Positions 43,088 through 48,668 of a stretch of DNA of 48,668 nt are shown here, piece by piece. A program made the position numbers and the translations under genes. The stretch's first letter is position 1, and each line of letters starts with the position of its first letter. Source of the stretch: Firmicutes bacterium UBA1702 (lineage in GTDB: Bacteria; Bacillota; Clostridia; Peptostreptococcales; Anaerovoracaceae); assembly GCA_002320005.1 (NCBI GenBank), contig DCJK01000034.1, positions 1-48,668 of the forward strand. The letters are read 5' to 3'. Under the pieces are notes generated by a model. That model searched no databases. It worked only from the letters and a program-made list of their open reading frames with translations, and was not told the DNA's origin.

Positions 43088-43855
43088 TTATCTCTTCCCA
43101 GTAATCTTCCTCTTCAAGAACGCCCCAATCTTCTTCGGCCAATTGATATCCTCCAGGAACACCACCGGCACTTCCACCTTTTTCAGATTCTGTCTTTCCA
43201 GCCAGACGTTGAAGAGGCGCTCTGACATGAATCCGTAGAGCCGGGATTCGTAGGTATCGTAGCCGGTCATGTCGGTTCTCTTTTCCAGTTCAAAGAGGAT
43301 GTCGAAGAGCCAGGTGCAGTACTCGTCAAAAAGGGATTTCTTCATGGCAAACATATTCAGGATATGGAGCTTTCTCCGGTTCATGACGGTGGTGAAAGCA
43401 TCGCTATATCCCGGATATTTCTCAGCAATAATACGCTCTGTCTCGTCCAGATCCTTCTTATAATGGGCATGCTCGTACTGGCTACGTACGGTCTCGATGT
43501 AGTAGTTCCGCTTCTTTGGAAGGATAACGTCGTACTTTTTCAGGAGCCGTTCATAGTCCGCCCGTTGGAAGATGGCTTCCTTCTTTTTCTCGATATCCTT
43601 CGTATGGGTTTTCTTGCCGAAATACCGCCGATAATGGCAGAGACCTATATAGTCACAATCCAGGTTCTTCCAGGCCCAGTAAAGCCCCGTAAGCTCGCAG
43701 AAATGAGGATTCTTTGCGGAAATGTTGTCTCCGGTGTTGTCGGGGGTGTAGCCGAGGGAGGGTTTTCCTGCGGCCCCTACCTGTAAAGGAAGATATACGT
43801 CATCATCTGGCATCCAGTATTTCTTGTGGGCCGCTACTAGTATTTTTATGTCCAT
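43088..43855 (-). CDS. DUF4422 glycosyltransferase-like protein, copy 2
   Basis: 255 aa, paralogous over its full length to 4357-5130, with the same core NTGDNIS, LTGLYWAWKN, GLCHYRRYFG and SQYEHAHYKKDLDE. Differences concentrate in the first 40 residues and at the C-terminus, as expected for duplicated transferases with diverging specificity. It is bordered on both sides by GAAGAGTGAAGAGG repeat blocks. Glycosyltransferase function is inferred from the family. Confidence 0.85.
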   Translation of the reverse strand: MDIKILVAAHKKYWMPDDDVYLPLQVGAAGKPSLGYTPDNTGDNISAKNPHFCELTGLYWAWKNLDCDYIGLCHYRRYFGKKTHTKDIEKKKEAIFQRADYERLLKKYDVILPKKRNYYIETVRSQYEHAHYKKDLDETERIIAEKYPGYSDAFTTVMNRRKLHILNMFAMKKSLFDEYCTWLFDILFELEKRTDMTGYDTYESRLYGFMSERLFNVWLERQNLKKVEVPVVFLEDINWPKKIGAFLKRKITGKR

Positions 43856-44126
43856 GGTTAATTTGTGTTGAAAGTATGTCGTTGATAGTGAAGAGTGAAG
43901 AGGGAAGAGTGAAGAGAGGGGCAGGCGGCTCCGCCGCCGAAATCCATACGTAAAAGATCAGGTCTGCGGCGAGACCGCAAATCCTCTCTTCTCTCTTTAC
44001 TCTTCACTCTTCACTCTTTTCTTTAGCTACCAGCTTCAGCGAAGAATGTTAGAGAATACAAGCGAATAGTTCCTGGCGGCCTATAGCCGCCAAATGCACT
44101 CTTCCCTCTTCTCTCTTCACTCTTCT
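43856..44126. repeat. Intergenic GAAGAGTGAAGAG repeat block
   Basis: GAGTGAAGAGGGAAGAGTG at about 43890 faces CTCTTTACTCTTCACTC at about 43990, with a GGCGGCTCCGCCGCC palindrome between. A further copy runs from 44098 to 44130. No gene. Confidence 0.65.
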
Positions 44127-44506
44127 CTACTTACTACTCCCTTTCCTCCGTTCCATTGCAATAATCAAGGATCCTAGCATCCGTAATACCTCACCAACCA
44201 GTGACAACGTTTCATGAATGTCCGATTCCGCCAAATATTCTAAATCCATGCAAAGAATCAGCTGCGTTTCTACTTCTGCTGCTGATCCTTTTGCTATCTT
44301 AAGAAAATGGATAAATTCCTTATCCGAATGCCGGTTGTATCCCTCCGCAATATTGGAAGGTATGGATACAACGGCTCTTCTCACCTGGTTGGTCAGGCCA
44401 AACATTTCATTCCGAGGGAGTTTCTTCGTCTGCAGGTAAACAGCCTTCACCAGCAGCCGCGATTTCTGCCATACGATCAGTTCCTTGTAGTCTTTGTAGG
44501 GGGCAT
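44127..44506 (-). pseudogene. Four-helix-bundle protein, copy 2, frameshifted at a C5 tract
   Basis: The frame after residue 8 is a normal family member (YKELIVWQKS, RRAVVSIPSNIAEGY, EFIHFLKIAKGSAAEVETQ). AAGGAGG and an ATG (44506) stand at the right place, but the ATG is one base out of frame with the rest. The offset lies at CCCCC (44499-44503): six C would read MPPYKDYKELIVW and restore the gene, about 126 aa. As it stands only a shorter product from an internal GTG could be made. This is consistent with slipped-strand switching, simple decay, or a sequencing error. The intact copy is at 5278-5643. Confidence 0.8.
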
Positions 44507-44529
44507 GGGTAGGGTACCTCCTTGGAAAA

Positions 44530-44655
44530 AACAGTGAAGAGTGAAGAGGGAAGAGGGGAAATCAGTGAAGAGTGAAGAGGGAAGAGAGAAGAGAGGAACA
44601 GGCGGCAAAGCCGCCGAATCCACTCTTCACTCTTTTCTCTTCACTCTTCACTTCT
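44530..44655. repeat. Large imperfect palindrome of GTGAAGAGTGAAGAG repeats
   Basis: Two GTGAAGAGTGAAGAGGGAAG copies on the left (44533-44599) and the complementary CACTCTTCACTCTTTTCTCT on the right (44619-44653) flank GGCGGCAAAGCCGCC at 44601-44615. The right arm runs almost to the wbaP stop codon, so it may act as a 3' hairpin for that gene. Confidence 0.7.
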
Positions 44656-44658
44656 AAA

Positions 44659-46095
44659 TCAATAAGCTCCATTGCACGCTGCAACAACACCAATAGTTCG
44701 CCACAGTAAAACAAGGTCCAGCCAGACTGACCAGTTATGGACATACCAATTATCCATCTGTACACGCTCCGGATAATCGATATCGTTCCTCCCACTTGTC
44801 TGCCAGATTCCTGTAATACCGGGGCGAACCATCATGTATTCTTTAATATATTTTCCGTACCGGGCCATTTCACTTCGAACGATAGGCCTCGGTCCTACGA
44901 GGCTCATTTCGCCTTTCAGGACGTTCCAGAGCTGGGGGAGTTCGTCGAGGCTGGTCTTACGGAGGAAGGCGCCGCTCTTGGTGATGCGGGGGTCGTCTTT
45001 CAGTTTGAATTCCTTATCCCATTCCGCCTTCGCCGCCGGGTCCGTGGCGAGAAGGTGTTCCAGCACTTCTTTGGAGTTCACGCACATGGAGCGGAATTTG
45101 TAGCAGTTGAATTCTTTCCCGTCCTTCCCCACTCTCCGGTGCTTGAAGATCACCGGGCCCGGGGAGTCGTGGTACACCCAGATGGCGATGATGAGGAGAA
45201 TGGGAGAGATGAGGATGCCGCCGCAGATGGTGGCCACGATATCGAAGATCCGTTTCAGCATCTGGTTCCAGGGGCTGGCCAGGTTATTCCGGATATGGAG
45301 GACCATGATTTTCGCATCGAAGAAGGATTCTGCAGTCACATTGGACATGGGGACGGCCACCAGATTCGGAACCACGTCTACCTGTTTCACCAGGGACTGG
45401 GCGCGGTAGATGAGGTCTGACAGGTCATCCTGAGGAAGCCCCGGCGCCGCGATGAGTACCGTGCGGACTCCCGTTTCCTGGATAACTTTTTCCATATCAT
45501 CAAATCCACCCAGCACAGGAAATCCATGGATGGGAGTGTTGACGGGATGCCGGTCTTCCAGAAATCCCACCACCCGATAGCGCATACCGGAGTCGCGAAG
45601 AATCTGCTGTACCACCAGCTCCGCCGTCTTTCCCGCGCCTACGATAAGCACCGGAATCTGGAAAGCTTTCACCCGCTTCATCAGTTTGCTTAGTACCACA
45701 CGCAGCACGGCCATCAGCGTGAAGGCAAGAATGGTAAAAAGAACCACAAAAAGGCGGGACACGTGCCCTGAGACCTGTGCTAAAAACATCAGTATAATGC
45801 CCAGCACCATGCCTTCCATGCACGCAAAAAAGAGACGCTCCACCATACGATATATGAGCATGCGTCTCCCATAGAGTCCGCTATAGAAATTGAAAAACAT
45901 AAAAACCAGCGGCAGCCACAGGAAAAGATAGCCCTCAGACACCCGGAAGGTGCTGTAGGTCATGATGCAGTTCCTGATATACACTGCCAGTATCCCTGCC
46001 ACTGCCAGGGCGGCATAGTCGCCCAAGGCAAAAATAAGAGACGGTATCAGTCTCCCGTCTGCATTCTGCTTCGCTTCATGTATATGATGATCCAT
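44659..46095 (-). CDS. wbaP: Undecaprenyl-phosphate hexose-1-phosphate transferase (WbaP type)
   Basis: 478 aa. Begins polymer synthesis by placing a sugar 1-phosphate on undecaprenyl phosphate at the inner membrane. Four or five N-terminal membrane segments are followed by a nucleotide-binding-like domain (IPVLIVGAGKTAELVV near 147-162) and the C-terminal sugar transferase domain: KRIFDIVATICGG, FKHRRVGKDGKEF, YKFRSM, LRKTSLDELPQLWNVLKGEMS and GPRP. Full length for the family; donor is probably UDP-galactose or UDP-glucose. It is outside the main operon, isolated by repeats. Confidence 0.94.
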   Translation of the reverse strand: MDHHIHEAKQNADGRLIPSLIFALGDYAALAVAGILAVYIRNCIMTYSTFRVSEGYLFLWLPLVFMFFNFYSGLYGRRMLIYRMVERLFFACMEGMVLGIILMFLAQVSGHVSRLFVVLFTILAFTLMAVLRVVLSKLMKRVKAFQIPVLIVGAGKTAELVVQQILRDSGMRYRVVGFLEDRHPVNTPIHGFPVLGGFDDMEKVIQETGVRTVLIAAPGLPQDDLSDLIYRAQSLVKQVDVVPNLVAVPMSNVTAESFFDAKIMVLHIRNNLASPWNQMLKRIFDIVATICGGILISPILLIIAIWVYHDSPGPVIFKHRRVGKDGKEFNCYKFRSMCVNSKEVLEHLLATDPAAKAEWDKEFKLKDDPRITKSGAFLRKTSLDELPQLWNVLKGEMSLVGPRPIVRSEMARYGKYIKEYMMVRPGITGIWQTSGRNDIDYPERVQMDNWYVHNWSVWLDLVLLWRTIGVVAACNGAY

Positions 46096-46652
46096 AAATT
46101 CCCCCGGATTGTTCTCTATGTCTAGTCTATTCTAAGTGAGTATAGATATTATATCACAATTGAGGAAGGGGGAGGAAAGAGATTTGAGATTTGAGATTTG
46201 AGATTTGAGGAAGTAGAGACAATGAGAGAGAAGATGTCAGATGGTCAGACGTCAGACTGGCATTGCGGCGGGAAACGTATCCCCTACTTACGGCAAGAGC
46301 CATTGTGCAGGGAGATTTCTCGACTTCGCTTCGCTTCGCTCGAAATGACGGGACGTTTTGTTGTGCCACTGTGGAGGTCCTGCATAGGACCACCAAGTGG
46401 GGCGAAGTAAGGCGCCTAGCCTGCCCATTAAGGCGCTTTCCTTTTGCCGCCCCACCGAACTGCGGGCGGAAAGGTGGTACGCAGTACCAAAAGGGGCCGA
46501 GGGTTATGGTAGCGGCTGGCGCCGCAGGTTGTGTAGAAGGGTTGTGTTTCGCTTCGCTCAGGGGGCGACAGCGGCTTCGCCGCTGAGGGTTGCGGATTGC
46601 CGCTTTGCAGCAATGTTTATAAAGTCAGCGTTACGAGATTAATCTGTTTCCC
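46096..46652 (+). repeat. Intergenic repeat block: family-B then family-A copy
   Basis: A 557-bp gap without a gene. 46176-46353 is a plus-oriented family-B copy: GAGATTTGAG tandem, TCAGATGGTCAGACGTCAGAC, then GGAGATTTCTCGACTTCGCT and CGAAATGACGGG. 46360-46496 is the left copy of a ~135-bp direct repeat that recurs at 48030-48166. Farther on are GCGGCTTCGCCGC-type palindromes near 46570. Confidence 0.75.
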
Positions 46653-47864
46653 TCAATTTTCTTTAAACAGCATGAGGTTTAATTTGTAATAGTTTGTTTT
46701 TCCTGCTTTGGTTACGATTAAATGATTTCCAGGTATCTCATCGATTCGTTTCTGAATGGTTCCCCTGTTTTTGCCGGTCACTTTCATAAGGTCTGCCATG
46801 GAGATACCCTCTCCATAAAAGAGGGCCGCCTGCAGGAGGGTGATATATATTTCTTTAAGCAGTTTATCTTTAAGCTGAAAGGCATCAATTCTGGATTCAT
46901 ACTTACGCATCTGCTCATTTTTTCTTGACAAAACGCCTATGGTGTCTTCTGTGGAACCGATCAGGATTTCCAGAAAGCCCATGACAAAGGGAGTCATATC
47001 TCCGCGATTTTTTTCACTGTCTGCTTCTTCCAACATATGATAGTACCTGCTTTGGTTTCTCTTTATGTAAATAGATAGCCTCACCGCCAAAAGGCGATGA
47101 AATTTGCGACTCAGAAAGTAGGAGGTAATGAATCTGTCGGTTCTGCCATTTCCATCATAAAAGGGGTGAATGTATACAAAGAAATAATGGAAGAGTGCCA
47201 GCCTGATGAGAAGAGGATATTCTTCCGAATGAAGGATGCGGAGTGCCTGGTCCAGGGCCTCAATAATCCGGCTTTCAGGATACAGTCCCTGGTGGATTGT
47301 TTTTCCTGTAGCTGCTTGTATCTGCACCGGTTCCTTTCTAAACAGACTCCTATCCAGTCTGTTTTGCGGATTTTCCCGAGTAATTTCCTGATGGGTAAAA
47401 TCATCATAGAAATTTCTAATATCCTGACAGGTGTCAAATTTGATTTCTTCTTCGCCAAGCAGTTCCAGATACTGATGGACTACACTTTGCAGCCGGTGAT
47501 AGTGCGTCCCCTTTTTTTCTATAATTTCTCTGATTTCTTTTTTTGTGCTGTGTACTCCTTCTATATCATTGGTAGATTTGACTTCTTCCACTATGCTGAG
47601 CCGGGTAAACTGATAGAGAACAACAGGAGGCACGGTGTTCACTGTATAAAGAAATTGTTCATAGGTTTTATAAAACTTTTCAACAAGCCTGAGGATTTCC
47701 CCAGTATAGCAGAGAAACGCAGGATATGCGCTTTTTCTATTATATTGATGTATGGGGATGTTGAAATGAACAGTAAAGGGAGCTTCCAGTCTTCTGATAT
47801 ACTCTGTTTCGTATTCTTCCTGTGTGTGTTGGTAGAAATATTTGGTCAGGGAAATAAATTTCAC
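46653..47864 (-). CDS. Fic family protein with C-terminal winged helix
   Basis: 403 aa. The Fic active site HPFYDGNGRTDRF (233-245) is intact, so AMP or another nucleotide part can probably be transferred to a hydroxyl on a target protein. An inhibitory helix motif STNDIEG (97-103) lies N-terminal to it, as in class II Fic proteins, so activity should be self-restrained. The last ~60 residues look like a winged helix-turn-helix (ISMADLMKVTGKNRGTIQKR), suggesting DNA binding. The start is GTG at 47864 with AGGAGG nine bases upstream. Three spaced repeats upstream may be its operator. The whole unit lies between direct repeats. Confidence 0.9.
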   Translation of the reverse strand: MKFISLTKYFYQHTQEEYETEYIRRLEAPFTVHFNIPIHQYNRKSAYPAFLCYTGEILRLVEKFYKTYEQFLYTVNTVPPVVLYQFTRLSIVEEVKSTNDIEGVHSTKKEIREIIEKKGTHYHRLQSVVHQYLELLGEEEIKFDTCQDIRNFYDDFTHQEITRENPQNRLDRSLFRKEPVQIQAATGKTIHQGLYPESRIIEALDQALRILHSEEYPLLIRLALFHYFFVYIHPFYDGNGRTDRFITSYFLSRKFHRLLAVRLSIYIKRNQSRYYHMLEEADSEKNRGDMTPFVMGFLEILIGSTEDTIGVLSRKNEQMRKYESRIDAFQLKDKLLKEIYITLLQAALFYGEGISMADLMKVTGKNRGTIQKRIDEIPGNHLIVTKAGKTNYYKLNLMLFKEN

Positions 47865-47890
47865 AGGCCTGCACCTCCTTTATGGTCTTT

Positions 47891-48000
47891 ATTTATAAAA
47901 TCGGTATTTTTCTGATCGGATACACTGTTCATTTATAAAAACAGGCATTTTTGTAAATGAAAGCAGCTTCGTTTATAAAAATAGCATTTTTTATAAATAA
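47891..48000 (-). promoter_or_regulatory. Three repeats at 40-bp spacing upstream of the Fic gene
   Basis: TTTATAAAA followed by a short spacer and GCATTTTT/GTATTTTT occurs at 47891, 47931 and 47971, exactly 40 bp apart, with a half copy (TTATAAATAA) at 47991. They fill the region where the Fic promoter should be, so they are probable operators. Confidence 0.65.
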
Positions 48001-48029
48001 GAGCAAGAGAGATTTGAGAGTTAAGGTCT

Positions 48030-48166
48030 GTTGTGCCACTGTGGAGGTCCTGCATAGGACCTCCAAGTGGGGCGAAGTAAGGCGCCTAGCCTGCCCATTA
48101 AGGCGCTTTCCTTTTGCCGTCCCACCGAACTGCGGGCGGAAAGGTGGTACGCAGTACCAAAGGGGG
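48030..48166 (+). repeat. Direct repeat (family A), right copy
   Basis: Matches 46360-46496 at a constant offset of 1670 bases with about two substitutions and a small homopolymer difference at the end. It contains GAGGTCCTGCATAGGACC, AAGGCGCC...AAGGCGC followed by TTTCCTTTT, and GGTGGTACGCAGTACC. Confidence 0.9.
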
Positions 48167-48171
48167 ATGTT

Positions 48172-48335
48172 TGAGATTTGAGATTTGAGCAGATAGAGAC
48201 AATCAGACGGTCAGACTTCAGACATTCAGACTTCAGACTGTCAGACGGCATTGAGGGCGATAGCTTCTCGGTCATGAGTCATGGGCAGCATGGTTCTGGG
48301 AGATTTCTCGACTTTGCTCGAAATGACGGGAGGAG
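48172..48335 (+). repeat. Family-B repeat, right-most copy
   Basis: GAGATTTGAGATTTGAG, then CAGACGGTCAGACTTCAGAC words, then GGGAGATTTCTCGACTTTGC and CGAAATGACGGGAG. Same module order as 46176-46353. The remaining 330 bases to the window end hold more TCAGACGG words and a GGCGCGAAAGG / CGCGCC palindrome, and I see no gene there. Confidence 0.7.
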
Positions 48336-48668
48336 ATTGGAGACAATCAGAAGGGAGACGTCAGACGGTCAGATTTCAGATGGTCAAACTTCAGACGGGC
48401 CCTTCGGGCCTTTCGTGGGCGGCCTTTACAATCATAGAGGGCCACCTCTTTTGGTAAAATCATACAACCGCGCCTTTGGCGCGAAAGGAAAACATGCCGA
48501 CCAGGCTGCGCCTGTAGGAAATGCACCCCTATCCCCGCTGCGCGGTACTTCCACCCGGAGGGGTAAGTGTCAAGTTTTCCTCGGTAATTCATTTGACTGT
48601 CGATGATTACTATCTCCGTGGCTTCGGTTTTATCAGTATTTCTGTATAGCTCTGGCCAGTCTCCCCAT

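Noticed and set aside
47891..48000. Evenly spaced repeats considered as a short CRISPR array
   Set aside because: Only three copies, an AT-rich unit with variable centre, spacers of fewer than 25 bases, no cas genes; the position before a start codon fits operators better.

Overview
The window is a surface-polysaccharide locus of a mid-to-low-GC bacterium. Strong GGAGG-type ribosome binding sites, teichoic-acid-type genes (TagG/TagH-like exporter, TagF-like transferase, CDP-alditol enzymes, Dlt-like genes) and a WbaP-type starter transferase suggest a Bacillota. Repeat-rich intergenic DNA makes me think of a Negativicute such as Dialister, but that is a guess. I see no rRNA, no convincing tRNA and no CRISPR array. 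Almost all polysaccharide genes lie on the minus strand.

Left flank (1-6793): rmlB copy 1, a large membrane protein with a C-terminal Nudix domain, a DUF4422 glycosyltransferase, a four-helix-bundle protein and glf, separated by short dispersed repeats. From 6794 to 11136 repeat-rich DNA encloses a two-gene plus-strand cassette of unknown function (8804-10420). A nucleotidyltransferase-like gene follows, split by a complete IS21-family element (about 11640-14292). Next is a three-gene operon of TIR-domain proteins (14695-16599), the third with a membrane C-terminus. It looks like a defence system and is the best candidate here for something undescribed.

Core (16967-41145, minus strand, almost repeat-free), in order of transcription: an MBOAT acyltransferase, SGNH/DltD-like protein, carrier protein, adenylation enzyme, frameshifted thioesterase and amino-acid permease; a polysaccharide ABC exporter; two GT2 enzymes and a GT2-TagF fusion; an inserted four-TM/KAP NTPase pair; a truncated cytidylyltransferase remnant; an acyltransferase-3 protein; an ATP-grasp/HAD fusion, DegT aminotransferase, rmlA and rmlB copy 2; then cytidylyltransferase, polyol-phosphate dehydrogenase and pentulose-phosphate epimerase. 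I infer a phosphodiester-linked polymer containing an alditol phosphate and a 4-amino-4,6-dideoxyhexose, exported by the ABC transporter and decorated outside the membrane with an acyl or aminoacyl group.

The likely main promoter (41427-41455) has a 10-bp tandem array directly upstream of its -35 box, and its leader has a hairpin with a seven-base homopolymer. Right flank (41146-48668): repeat-rich DNA, second copies of the DUF4422 and four-helix-bundle genes (the latter frameshifted at a C5 tract), a WbaP-type transferase, and a Fic gene enclosed by nearly identical direct repeats with three operator-like repeats at 40-bp spacing upstream. The flanks look like exchangeable cassettes separated by repeats; the core looks like one long operon.
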